DNA of 64,000 bases from Chiua virens (GCA_019787685.1 JAHNUO010000003.1:62001-126000); one strand, 5' to 3'; shown: positions 42,210 to 54,879, counted from the stretch's first letter. The notes: generated by a model not told the origin, from the sequence alone. Program-made: numbers and translations.

Positions 42210-45200
42210 TTAGCTAGTTGGGCTAGACAGAACATTCATGTACAGATAGTGACAGAATAATGGGAGGTCCTTTTCACTCAAACTGGTGACATCAAAGCCT
42301 CGAATAGTAGCGGCGACTGTGGCAAGAACCCACACTCCACAATCATAGCCGTTGGTTTGCAAGGTCTTAACCTGGCGTGTGATTAGCGGTCAAAATAGTT
42401 CCATAGCACGGATCGCTCACAACGAGGGGGTGTGCAATCCATTCTGCTGATACGTCAGCGTGCATCGCATGGTCATGCCAATGAGCAATGTGTTGAAGTC
42501 GGGCTAAGAGTTTCATTACATCCTAACAAAGTAAGTAAACAGACAATCCCAAGGATGTGCGATAAATACCTGAACATTAGCTCGCCATCTGCGCCGTTCC
42601 CCGAGGCTGTCAAAGAGCAATAATTCCTTGCGACGAAGGTGGGCGACACAAAGGACCCAATGGCCACCTGCATCAGAGCGATGGATCAGAATAATCCATA
42701 TGTCTTTGCACCAGAAGGAATTATGCTTCATCACGCGCCACAAGCAGTCATCCGAGGCATTATACCAGATGCGGATCAGATCATGAGTAGAGAAAATGGC
42801 AAATTGATGAGCATTTGAAGGTTTGATGGACGAAAAAAGAAGAGGAATGCATCCATTGATGCAAATGTCGTTCAAGCACTCTGTGGGTGATTGGAGGATC
42901 TTGATGTCACGAACCTGGAAGAATGTCCCAGAAAAGCCATCTTGAGGTGGGCATGTTCGACCCGCAAGGACTTCTGGGACGTCGGTGGGCTCACTTGACG
43001 GCAATGGAGTCATGTCAACAGACATGTTCTGGTCAAAGTTATCAATCAAAGGTTGCCCGATGTGCTAGTCAACTTACCGAGGGGTATTCCCACACAATCC
43101 TCGTGCACGGAGTTTTGGCAGGGCCGCCATCATGTTCTTCAGGGACTTGGTCGGATGTCATCCAATCATTGGATACATAATCGGCTAGAGTGGGGTTTGT
43201 GGCATCGGAATTGTCTAAGCTATCCGATGGAGGATCAGGGAATTCTGTGTCTTCATCCTGTGCGGCAGGAACGGGCACCTCTACGGTGATCCACGAGAAC
43301 GATATCTCAGGAGTCCCACCAGAAAGACAAGTTGCTAGGGATAATGCTTCTTTTCGACAGGTTTTGAAGCGCGGCGCAGAGGCGAGGGGGGTGATCCAAC
43401 AAGACTCGAGGGCAAGAAGATGGTCGCGACGCAGCTTAATTAGACGAACCAATAGGTTATCTTGCAATGATTCAGAAATGCTGGAGTGCAACATCCGAAG
43501 TTGATAACTTACTGTCGGTAGTGCGTAGTGAGAGTTCCACAGCTGCCAGTTCGTCACCATACCAACGGCATAAATTGTCTGCTTCGGAACCAAGCCATCG
43601 TTGCTCTTCGAGACATCGATCCATTTTAAGCAGACCTCGGATGCCAAGGCGAATGTCAGAGTCTTCTAACCAGAGAGGTACTTGCCCGGTGGACGGTGTA
43701 ATCCACACGTCCTCCAAGAGAGATTGGTCTTCGCGAAGCTCCGTGAGCTTGGTCGGAAGAGATTGGGGGAGCAGTATGGCCCACCGGCGATCATAAAGCT
43801 TTTCGAGCTGCTCACAATATGAATTGAACTTGCGGATGGCGCTCAGGAGAGCGGGTTGTCGTTTTGCGATGGCTTGACGAGTCTGTTGGTGAAGCTTGGT
43901 ACCTAGCAAAAATTAACTTCAGCGGAATGCCACAGGGAAACTCTTTACCAAGGGGTTTCTGACCACCTCCAACAGCCTGATCTAATTTATCCCATTCAAA
44001 AAACAAAGCTATGGCACGCTTGCAGATATTGATCTTCAGATCACGAGCTAAAATGAGTATGTGAATAAACTCGAAATCGACGCCTTCAAGGGCAGGAAAT
44101 CGGTCATGAACATTGAGCGAAGCGTAGAGGCCATCGACTTTGCCCATCAGGCGTTCATGGGTTCGTTCCAAGCCTTCAAGAGCAGTCAGTGCTTCATCAG
44201 CATTACCTTCAGAGTCATGCTCGATCACACTTCGAGCTTTCTGGAGGGCTCTTTCAGTAGAATCAAGATCGGACTGTAATGAAATTACTGTGTCAAGTTG
44301 TTTCTTTAGGCGTTGCGGGGCATCTGAAGATAACTTCATGACATGTTACGAGCATAGATTGGCCGCTGGACATACGTGCGCGAACAGAGAGCTGCGAGTC
44401 CTTCTGTAAAGCCCATTGGCGTCTCAACTCCTCTATGGAGTAGCCTGATTGGTTGACCTGTTCCTCGGCAGCTCCTCCTTGTTCCTGGACGCCACATTTG
44501 AGTCGCCGTTTGATCCAGTCACCAAGATCAACTTGCATCTCGTGACCAACTGCAGCCGTGTGACGGTCAATCAGCCATATCCGACACTTCCTCTATAGAA
44601 TGGTCAACAAAGTGCATTTCAGGAACGGTGGCAAATAACTTACCGAAGAAGATCGCTCGACACCTATCAGTTTAATGAATCTTGACCACAAACGTTCCGT
44701 GCCTTTGCCATCAGACAGTCCGAGCCCAGTCACCAAACGAGGATTGTAGACCAGTTGGCAAGTCCACTGGTGACCATATGCATGTATGGTGCTCGTTGCG
44801 AAACGCAGCCGTTCAGTAATATTGTCATCGAGAATGTCGTGCTATGAGCTGGTGAGATAGACAGAAAATGACTCCACAAGTTGATTTACCTTCGACAAGG
44901 TCCGTGCCAAAACGCAACCTATGTCGTAAAATACGACAACAGTTGCAGTTTCCGGAAGAAGCGAAAAGAGGTGGCTGATAAGAGCGATGGCGTATTTCTG
45001 CTGTTCGCCAGGGGAATCTATGTTTGCAAAGAAAAGGGGTATGTCATGGCGACAGATCAGACCCATGATTCCAGTGTCATCGTAGATGTCAGCGGCAGTC
45101 TTCTGCTTGTTCCCATCAGCGGCGATATATGACTCTTCGCATTCGTCGATGGCTTCATCCAGAACAGGAGAGCGATGTGCCTGTCGAGCTGGCTTTTTCC

Positions 45201-46515
45201 GTTGCTTCTTGATACGATCGCCGATAGCGTCGACGAATGTCTTCGGAAGGAAGTATGAAGGATCGTAAAAAGAAGGACTGTCCCCAGCACTACGACGGTG
45301 TCGGTGATGGAAGTTCCTGTCGGTTGCCACATGTATGTCTCCGCCATCACCGAGGGATTTACCGAACTTGGTAGAGCCGAAACACGCTGGACATCGCTGG
45401 ACAAGGATTTGGGCACATGACGACGGTGGGTTCAGTGCCGATGAGGTGCTCGCAAGGTTGGCAGGAGGGAGAGTCGAGCATCTGATTGTATCACGACTAC
45501 TTTGGATGATATTGTCGATCCTCTTCTCCACTTCAACGATAAGGATGTCGAACCATTGAACCGCAGCCCCCAAGCTGCGGCGAAATGGATCTATTACAGG
45601 TTGTCCCTTCACGAGACAATATCAGACATGTAACTGAGTTCTGGCCGTCACTCACCTCTGCGTTGACAAAATTGAAACCTCGCCGAGTATAATGCGTATG
45701 AAGCGCAGACGCCAAAGCGTTGATAGCATCACAAGAGCGCTCAAAGAGAGCACGATAGAGTGCAAGGAGATCCATAGATATTGCCATCCGTGGTTGAGAT
45801 GGCGCAGACGGGAAAAGCCCAAAATCTAGGAGAACTTCGCTGAGAGATGAACATTTGCAACTGCCGACATCGACAAAGGTGAAATCTGATGAAACTGAAT
45901 GTCACGTTGGCACGCACACGAAACGTGTGTAAACTTACGATCAAACATCAGGCATAGAATCTTTGTATGCTTCAGTTCACAGTCTGTAGTGCGACAGAGT
46001 GAAATGCGATCCAGGATGGTTCCAAGAGGCTTGCCGAGAGTGCGTGCCGTGCATCGAAGATACAGTTCAACTAGTGTCGGCAGGAGCGCTTTCCAGTTGG
46101 CATACTGATGTTGCATGGCGGCGGCATAATTACGTCGTGGACGCTTGAGAGGAATACTGGGGGGTGGTTGAGGAGCATGTTCAACGACAGTCTCAAAAGG
46201 ATCGTCCTCGATCATAAATAAGGGTCCATCCACTTCAACATCCATGGGGGAATCATCAAGAATCTCGCCATTCAGGTTGTCAACACTGTTTTGAAAGGGC
46301 GAAGTAGGTATTGGTTGGGGGGAAACCACATGCGACGAGGGATTGAGCAGCTCTGCCAATCGGGCAAGACTCTTTTGATGTCGGGCTAATTGACCTGGAA
46401 TAGAGACCAGTCGGGAGGTTTGGCGCTTGTCTCGGGGTCGTTTGGCGCTTGAGAAATGGTGGCCAAGGCCAGACGTTGCCGGTTGCGCTCTTCGAGTGCC
46501 AGGACGAGGGGGCAT
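42210..46515 (-). CDS. KDZ-2: intact KDZ transposase with CxC1-like Cys cluster and C-terminal Ulp1-like protease domain, 1272 residues
   Basis: Eleven minus-strand exons, all in phase: 46515-45939, 45894-45656, 45606-44890, 44841-44644, 44592-44376, 44323-43949, 43902-43513, 43460-43078, 43028-42570, 42522-42421 and 42371-42210. The N-terminus is MPPRPGTRRAQPATSG. The Cys cluster is DCELKHTKILCLMFD...GSCKCSS. Core blocks are ISMDLLALYRALFERSCDAINAL split over text, CPACFG, ATDRNFHHRH (first Asp), VVVFYDIGC (second Asp) and GLGLSDGKGTERLW, where DGE would be expected (codon AAA at 44704-44706). A long helical region follows. The last three exons form a C48/Ulp1-like cysteine protease: ECLNDICINGC, GHWVLCV (His), LLLFDS (Asp) and QTNGYDCGVWV (Gln, Cys). 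No stops or frameshifts. The protease half may process SUMO-like conjugates or host chromatin proteins (inference). This is the best-preserved DNA transposase in the window. Confidence 0.9.
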
Positions 46516-48548
46516 GGGTGGAACAAAACAGTAGATTGGTTGAACAAGTTGAAAGAAGCATTGTTGAGTCAATGTCGGCGTGGAGTATTGGTGCCGTCCG
46601 CCGAGGTCACTGAGGTAATGGCATAGATGTTGTGGGGAGGTTCACGAGGTCGCATTGCAGTAATCACCCAATGTGATGGTTGTGGGGAGGTTCGTGAGGA
46701 CTCGCGCCAGAGTTCCAGAGGCACAGGAGGGCGTATGGTTACTTTCCGAATAAAGTTATTTTTAGAACCTCCAGGAAGTTCGGCCTCAGAGGATAATTAC
46801 AGTCAACATAGAAAACCGGCCTCTTAGGTCTTTATTGGTACCGAGAAAGTGCTGCCTAAAGTGCTTGAGCACGGGGAGCTGAGTGCAAGACAAAAATCCG
46901 TTATTGAATCCAGTAACTTAGACGTGATTTGCAAGTACAGCTTCGAGAAGGTCCCCAGTGAACCAGAAAACAACGTGAAGATCAGTGTCTCCAAGGAAGG
47001 CAATCTGAAAACAGCTCCAAGTTTCTAATGGAAGTAAATTCGATTGGTGTAGCTTTGTTTGGAAGGCGTGTTAGAATCAGTTCGAGCTTCATCAAAGACG
47101 GTACAGCGACATGAACAGTGGGATCAGGGGCCTTAATGCCAGACAAACCTGCGGAACCTCAAAAAGAGTGGCCGAACCAGAGTCGTGGGCCAGAGTCGTG
47201 GCATTGCAGATCGTAATGAATATCTTTATCGAGTCCATGGGGTGGGTCACTACAGGTGTTTCAGATACGATGAGTGTACCCCAAGAGGATCGTCGATGTT
47301 TCATCCTTGGGTTGTCTTCGGAAAGAATGGGTCTGGAAAACAAGTTACGGAGCCGTGTCAACGTTTACATACAGGAATGAGAACAAACTGTACATACGAT
47401 AGCCGAAAAACCACAAGCTTCAGGAAGACACCGTGTCAAGGGCGTTAGATCGACAAGCTCTGACCAAAGTACGTCCAATACGGGTTTTTGAAAGTACGAC
47501 ACGTCCTGGCGAGCGCAGCTAGAAATGTGGTATACCTCCACCTGTCGGGCGCCTAACGCGATACTGGAGGAGCACAGTAGCCAAAGATGATGCGGAGGAG
47601 CTCGTCAATGTGAAGTGCAGGGTGCATGGCGCCAACACGGATTTTGACGCAGTTCCGAGTCTCAGAGGTTCTGACAGTAGTAGCAGAGTTAGCCTACTGA
47701 CCGGTCGAATGCTCGACCGTATATCGTCTTCCTGGAGACGAGAAGCATTCTGTATCTGTATCGTGGTGACGATCGCGCAACGTTCAATATTGCAATGCTC
47801 AACGTTTCAATACTCACTTGCATTGACCTGACTTCCAATAATGGGTGAAGCAGCCATTGGAAGTTCAATTCGTGCCTGCCACTCGGTGAAGTAAATTGAT
47901 TCTGACCTCTGTCAATCTTGCCAGTTTACGTGGAAGCTGTCTAATGGTGGGTCCTTTAGCATCCCAGGGGTTTCTCCCAGGGTGACTCATTTCAAGAGGA
48001 AGCTTCCGCCGTGGTGACTATACCAGTGGTTATGCAGTAACATTGGTCGTCCGTTCACGCTTGTCGGGATTCTAATAGTACAGTAATACGTATTGTGTTT
48101 CGAGACAATTATGACCGTGCCGATGGGTCCGATCGAGCCAGCGACCATGACTGTCAGGTACATTGTTACAAATCACGCTCACACCGAGCTGCACAACTTC
48201 TATAGGACGCGTCACTCACCCGCCATACGGGGATGAAGAACGCTAGTTTGTTCGGCGATTGAGTCACTGGGTGAGTCTAGCTATTGCTGACTCACAGGTT
48301 GCTGTACGAAAACCCCCGCTTAAAGTTACATGGGAGTCGCTGACTAGATCGTAGTGTCCCCTCGGGCCCAGGCCGGCAGTCGGTGACGTGTACTGATGGG
48401 CCTGCCGAGCACTCTGCAGTTTGCCAGACGAGTCGCTGTTAATCAAAGTCGGGGGAATACTTATAAGACGCGGGAGCTTGAAGGATGACCTTACGTTCCT
48501 GCCTCCCGCAACATCGTATATCCTGGATTTGCTCTTCATTGCGCCATC
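46516..48548. other. Intergenic stretch, no supported gene
   Basis: The 5' side of KDZ-2 has a short direct repeat GTTGTGGGGAGGTTC (46629 and 46680). Longer ORFs around 47.1-47.4 kb overlap in several frames and show no domain. The last about 300 bp is probably the promoter of the FAD monooxygenase gene. Confidence 0.4.
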
Positions 48549-50731
48549 ATGACCCTTTCAACTGCACCTGTACTCGTGGTAAGTCTGAATTACAACACGA
48601 TGTGCAGGGCTGACGTGCCCGTAATGTGTATTAGGCTGGTAGTGGGCCATCCGGACTGGTTGCCGCGCTCACGTTGCTGCAGAACAATGTCCCTGTGCGA
48701 ATCATCGAAAAAGAGTCCCATCACCAAATCGGCCAGCGCGGAAACGGGATTTGGGTAAGTACTAATGAATGGATCGCATTCTGATACGCGCTGATACCGT
48801 TGCATGATTTCAACAGCCGCGTACATCGGAAGTGTTTCACTTCCTCCGTGTTCAGGAGATTCATCAAAGGGGTACAGCATTGTTCTCTGTGAAGGAATAC
48901 AAGCCCGGCTCTCTTGAGTCTGTTAACTCCTTTGTGATGTTTCCCCCCACCGATCCGACACCCTCCGTTCCTTATGTAGGCACTCTAGGGACCATTTATT
49001 GGCGGCTAGTTGCTAATTTTATATCTCCATAGAGTAACCCGACGATCCTCGGTCAACCAGCACTTGAAGGCATTCTACGCTCCCATCTCGAGAAGTATGG
49101 CTGTTTTGTTGAGCTGGGAACGGAACTCCAATCTTTTGAAGACGATGGGGACCAAGTACTTGCGAAGCTGGTCAAGACGAAGGACGGTGAAGAGGTCTCC
49201 GAAACATTTGAAGCCTCGTATGTTATCGGGGCGGATGGCGCCAAAGGTATGTGGCATCCATGAACCATGGTTGCATCCAATGAACGATGTGCTCTGTTAG
49301 GGATTACTCGGAAACAACTTGGATTGTCGTTCCTTGGTGAAACAAGACAAGATTTAGTTGCAGTGGTCGGCGACATCTGCCTTGAAAACGAGGGACTTGA
49401 CAGAAACGTACGTAAAGAATTTCTGGTATATAATGGGAAACTAACATTCCCTTTCAGCACTGGCACATGATCGGTGTTGGATCAGGCAACCGGTGAGTGT
49501 GAATCCCTCAAGATGTTTCTACATCGTACCTAATTACAGGATAGATTTATGCTGCGCCCAACGGATGAAGTCGGCCCCGATGGGTTCCAGTTCTTGCTAT
49601 CCTCGAAGGACTACGATCCAAAACAACTGATCGCAGACGAGAAGTTAATGTTCAAGTGTATGTCTGAACTGATGGGCCAGCAAGTTAACGTCAGAAAGAT
49701 TGTTGTTCTGTCGGAATTCCGGTTGGCAATTTCAGAGACCATCGTTAGTGGCTGTTTTTTCACTACTCAATACAGACCCAACATCAGAATGGTCGACAAA
49801 TTTGGTCTTGGACGAGTTTTTGTCGCTGGAGGTAAGAGATCCACGTCTTTCTGTTCTGTCTTGAACTAATATGTACCTCACGTAGATGCTGCACAGTATG
49901 TTTTTCGTGCTCCATCCGCATACTCCAACTAATTCTCTTACAGCGTTCACAGTCCCACCGGTGGTCAAGGTCTGAACACGTCAGTTCAAGATGCTGTATG
50001 TATCTCTCCAGACAGCATGCTCTTCGTGGCTAACTCAATTATTTCTACAGTTAAACCTAGCGTGGAAGCTGTCCTTGGTCTACAAAGGGCTTTCCCCGGT
50101 GTCCCTTCTCGATTCTTACACCTCTGAGCGTCTCCCAGTCATTGCTGAAATGCTTAACATCACCACTGGGCTTCTCAACAAGTTGATTAATGAAACACAC
50201 TCGACACAGGGCGGCATGGCACGTGAGCAACGGATGACCATGCTCGGTGTGAATTACCGCACGAGCCCTATCGTGATAGAAGGGTTCACGCAGGCTGATC
50301 CTGTGAGTGCCTATGGCGTTTTGCAGGAAGGTGTATTGGTGGCAGGGGATAGGGCACCAGATGCCCCTGGACTAGTCATGGATTCGAGTGGGGGGGAGAC
50401 AGAGACAAGGTTGTTCGATATATTCAGCGCCGTGCGTCACACTGTGCTGGTCTTCGTGCCTGATGCGGCGTCATCGACGGATATTCTTGAGGGGCTGCAG
50501 AGGTATCCAAAGGATGTGATCAGGCCGGTGATCGTCCTTCCTCAAGGATCCGAGGTGACTGCAGTAGCACAGGGAGATGTTGTCGCCGACCGCCAAGGAC
50601 ACGCCTACCGCGCATACCTGGCGGTGAGGGGAGAACGAAAGGTAGTCGTGGTCCGGCCTGATGGAGTGGCAGGTGCTATCGTGCATGGTGTTGAGGGGTT
50701 GGGCAAGTATTTCTCCAAGATTTTGGTCTGA
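48549..50731 (+). CDS. FAD-dependent aromatic monooxygenase (class A, phenol/PHBH-like), 546 residues
   Basis: Eleven exons in phase: 48549-48578, 48635-48754, 48817-48975, 49033-49246, 49301-49407, 49458-49492, 49545-49721, 49776-49831, 49886-49895, 49944-49995 and 50051-50731. The FAD dinucleotide fold is VLVAGSGPSGLVAAL (GxGxxG, residue 9 on). The DG motif is VIGADGAKGITRKQLG. The second FAD motif is GRVFVAGDAAHVHSPTGGQG, here split by a 10-nt microexon. A thioredoxin-like C-terminal domain follows (GDRAPDAPGL...RLFDIF...VLVFV...RPDG). Such enzymes use NAD(P)H and O2 to hydroxylate phenolic rings in the cytosol. The substrate cannot be read from sequence. No stop or indel. It is the only clear metabolic gene here, isolated among transposons, with no obvious cluster partners in the window. 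The acceptor at 49544 and donor at 49722 (GTTGGC) are fixed by frame. Confidence 0.9.
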
Positions 50732-51433
50732 ACACGTTGTATTCTTGTACTACTACCAGTGAAGTATTTTGTTGTATGGAACAGTGTCACTATTATTTAC
50801 TAGGGTTTGCAGGGCCGTCACGCATAGTATGAGTCCTCACACTAGCAGAATAAGATACTAAGGGATAAGATTCAGATGCCAGTGAGCGCGATGTAGTGGT
50901 GCGAGAAAAAAAGACGGCTGCTTCAAGGTAACGGCCCGGGTGCGTCCTTAGACAGCATTCTTCCAGCTCAACCTGGCCTCTGCTAGTGAGCTTTCTCCGG
51001 ACCACACTCGGGACGGCACTCTTCGGTAACTTGGACCCTTTCCGACTTTGAATTATTAAGCGTCACCTCATCATCGCCAAATGGCAAATACTCGACCTTG
51101 TCACCATAATTACTGCAGAAGAGCTGACATGTACGTTTTGAAGGGCGGACGTATGAATGCGCTTGGCGAATAGATTTCGCACCGAATCATGACGGATGAA
51201 TTCAACGTTCTGAACCTGTGAATACAAGTCATTTCCACTAAGGTTTGCCAAGTATGAAGTTCCAACTTCCATCACCGCTTCCAAATGAATTTCACGTTGA
51301 TCGCGTTCGTTCAGCCTTGGTGTGCTTCTCTGTTGGTATCGCATATTGTCTACGAGCGTCCACCGGCCTCGAGGCGTTGCCTCGTCAAGGTGGTTTAACA
51401 CCTTTTATAAAATATTGTTTTTTTCAATCTGTA
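50732..51433. other. Downstream region of the monooxygenase gene
   Basis: A minus-strand open frame at 51401-51063 (MLNHLDEATPRGRWTLVDNM) has no recognised motif. Otherwise nothing seen. Confidence 0.35.
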
Positions 51434-52290
51434 GTTAGAGAACTGCACGGGTATGGATCACCCATGACAGGTTACGGGTATGGGTGTCCATGAGTGGTTG
51501 CCATATATGGACCCGTGGACCCGCCACCCATCGTGACCAATACCTGCACACCTAACCTCGTATCTCATCACCATGGCCGCCATTTGATTTGTGGCTTCAA
51601 AGCTATTGAAATGGATCACATTTGATCCATTTCAATGGCTTTGGAGCTGCGCTTTTGCCTCAACACTTCCCGAGCTCGCCTCCTCCTTCTCTCACCCATT
51701 TGGACCATTTCCCCCCCATATCTCACCACCATTGCAGCCGTTCGATTCGTGGCTTCAAAGCCATCAAAATGGATCATATTTGATCCATTTCACATGGCTT
51801 TGGGGCTGCGCTTCTGCCTCAACACTTCCCGAGCTTGCCTCCTCCTCCTCCTACCCCCTTGGACCGTTTTTACCCCGTATCTCGTCGCCATCGCTGCTGC
51901 TCGATTTATGGCTTCAAAGCCATTGAAATGGATCACATTTGATCCATTTCAAATGGCTTTGGGGCTGCGCTTCTGCCTTGACACCTCTCAACTTCGCCTC
52001 CTCCTCCACCTACCCCCTTGGACCATCTTCATCCCATATCTCGTCACCATTGCGGCCGTTTGATTCGTAGCTTCAAAGCCATCAAGCCTCATCATATCTG
52101 ATGAGGTTTGCATGGCTTTGGGGCTGCAAATCATTCTCACCTTTGTATTCCATAGTTCCACCAGTTACCCATCATACCCGTCAGGGGCACCCGCAGGATA
52201 TAGAACCCATGGGTTACGGTACGGGTTGTGACAGGTTGGGTACGGGTTGGTGCCACGACACCCGTGGGTTCACCCGTGCAGAACTCTAAC
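51434..52290. mobile_element. Candidate non-autonomous transposon with TIR-like ends and hairpin minisatellite core
   Basis: The left end GTTAGAGAACTGCACGGGT (51434-51452) matches the inverse of 52272-52290 at 17 of 19 positions. Inside both ends are many ACCCGTG/CACGGGT-type motifs in both orientations, like hAT subterminal DNA. The core is a four-copy repeat (separate entry). No transposase is encoded, and I could not find a clear target duplication, so the outer limits are uncertain. Confidence 0.55.
51560..52130 (+). repeat. About 155-bp tandem repeat, about 3.7 copies, each with a strong hairpin
   Basis: Each unit reads TGGCTTCAAAGCCATYRAAATGGATCA... then its inverse then TTTGGGGCTGC, with a CACCATTGC-GCCGTT-GATT lead. 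Arms such as GCCATTGAAATGGATCA pair with TGATCCATTTCAAATGGC around a 4-nt loop. In the last copy (about 52070-52120) the inner arms are different (AAGCCTCATCA / TGATGAGGTTT) but still pair. Confidence 0.85.
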
Positions 52291-52419
52291 AGGGGATGAG
52301 TCTACAATGAAGTTGAGTGAGCAGAAACAGCCCAAAAGGGAGGGTGTGCGCATGCGGGTGGCTGTGCTGCGTCGGCCTACTGAACGGACGAAGGATTTGA
52401 GCTCGAGTTCGAATGCCGC

Positions 52420-52720
52420 TTGGCGAGCCACATGGTTTTCGTTGAGCAAAAAAGGCAGCTTTGTATTGATAAGCGAAATAAGCGACGGGTAAGTACAGAA
52501 GCGAAATAAGCGAAATACGCGAAAAAAGCGTCGGATAGGTATGGTCAGACTACTTTCCCGCGCCGTTCTCCCTTTAGTTTTTAGACGAGGCGTTTCACCC
52601 GAGTCATTGCCTCGTAAGGTTAATTTTTTTGGGTTTGTAAAGTTTGAGTAGGTAGTGGATTATCTGAGTCAAAGTAAATGGTTTTATTTTATTTGAGTAT
52701 TCAAGTATGTACAAAGTTCA
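52420..52720. repeat. Block-boundary module 1
   Basis: Contains GAGCCACATGGTTTTCGTTG, repeated GCGAAATAAGCGA phrases, CGTCGGATAGGTA, then a 7-bp stem ACGAGGC / GCCTCGT around a 17-nt loop (from 52585), then GGGTTTGTAAAG and an AT-rich TTTTATTTTATTTGAG tail. Confidence 0.8.
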
Positions 52721-54879
52721 AGTGTAGACTCATGTAGTTCAATTTATGATTGACAGTGAAACAAACATGCCAGAGTGAAATCAGGATGGGTCAAGGGAAG
52801 TGGGGTAACTGGGACATGTCACAGCAGTCTCGGGTTGATGTAAAGGTGGGAATAGGACCTAAACAGAGTAAGTAGAGTGGGCACCAAGGGGCAAATCAAC
52901 TGGTCGCGAAACGAACGTACCACATTGAAATTGAGACAAAGGGGGATGGAGGCAAGAGGAGTGACTCGGACATGTTGGGGCTGTTTGATATTGATATAGA
53001 GGTGGGAATGGCGGCTAAATAGACTAAATGGAGTGAGCATGAATTGACGAATCGATCGACAGCGAAACGAACGTACCAAAATGAAATTGAGATCTAGGGA
53101 GGATTGAGGCAACTGGGGAGACTGGGATGGATCGGGGCCATTTCGGGTGGAAGTAAAAGCGGGACTGGTACCTAAATGGACCCAATGGAGTGAGTACAAA
53201 GGGGCGAATGATTCAGTAGTGAAACGAACGTACCAGAGTGAATTGAGTTGCAAGGAGGGTTGAGGCAAGTGGGGCGACTTGGGGCATGTCGAGGCCGTTT
53301 TGCGCAGATGTAAGGGCGAGGATAGCACCTAAATATACTCAATGGAATGAGTACTGAGCGCTGAAACGATCGGGGGCGAAACGAACGCACCACAGTGAAC
53401 TTGAGGTCCAAGGGGGGTCAAGGGATGTAAGGTAACCGGGACGTCTCGGGGCCGTTTCGGGTCGACATAAAGGTGTGAATGGCACCTAAATAGATGTAAT
53501 AGAGTGTGCCCAGGGCGGCGAATCAACCGGTCGTGAAACGAACGTACCACATTGAAATTTCGGTCCAAGGGGAGGGGAGGCAAGGGGAGCGACTGGGACA
53601 TGTCGGGGGTGTTTCAGGTCGAGGTAAAGGCAGGAATAGCACCTAAATAGACTCAGTAAAGTGGTCCCCAAGCGGGAAATCAATTGGTCGCGAAATGAAC
53701 GTACCACATTGAAATTTCAGTCCAAGGGGGGAGGGGAGGCAAGAGGAGCGGCTGGGACATGTCGGGGTCATTTGAAGTCAATGTAAAGGTAGGAGTGGCG
53801 GCTAAATAGACTAAATGTAGTGAATATGAAGCGGCGAATCGATCGACGGCAAAACGAACGTACCAGAGCGAAAATAAGATCTAGGGAGGGTCGAGGCAAG
53901 TGGAGTGACCAGGATGCGTCGGGGCTGTTTTGGGTCGATGTAAAGGTAGGAATAGCACCTAAATACACTCAATAGAGTGAGTATAAAGCGACGAATCAAT
54001 CGGCGATGAAACAGACGTACCAGAGTGAATTTGAGGTTGAAGGGGGGGTTGAGGCAAGTGATGTGACCGGGATGTGTCGGGCCATTTCGGGTCGATGTAA
54101 AGTTGGGAATGGCACCTGAATACACTCAATTGAGCGTGTACCAAGCGACGAAATGAACAGCGACGAAACGGACGTACCAGAGAGAATTTAAGGTCCAAAA
54201 GGGGGGGGTCAAGGCAAGTGGGGTGACCGGGATGCGTCGGGGCTGTTTAGGGTCGATGTAAAGGTAGGAATAGCACCTAAATACACTCAATAGAGTGAGT
54301 ATAAAGCGACGAATCAATTGGCGATGAAACAGACGTACCAGAGCGAATTTGAGGTTGAAGGGGGGGTTGAGGCAAGTGATGTGACCGGGATGTGTCGGGG
54401 CCGTTTCGGGTTGATGTAAAGTTGGGAATGGCACCTGAATACACTAAATTGAGCGTGTACCAAGCGACGAAACGAACAGCGACGAAATGGACATACCAGA
54501 GAGAATTTAAGGTCCAAAAGGGGGGGTCAAGGCAAGTGGGGTGACCAGGATGTGTCGGGGCTGTTTTGGGTCGATGTAAAGGTAGAAATAGCACTTAAAT
54601 ACACTCAATGGGGTGAGTACAGAGCGACGAACCCCTCAGCAGTGAAATGAACGTACCAGAGTGAATTTGAGGTTGAAGGAGGTCAAGGCAAGTGGGGTGA
54701 CCGGGACACGTCGGAGCCTTTTCGGGTGGGTGTAAATCAGATAATGGTACCCAAATAGACTACATAGAGTAAGTACGAAGTGCCAAATCGACCAGTTGCG
54801 AAACGAACATACCAGAGTGTGCAACACCATGAACACACCACGTCGATTGCAGCACGTACCAAATATGGACATCGATCAG

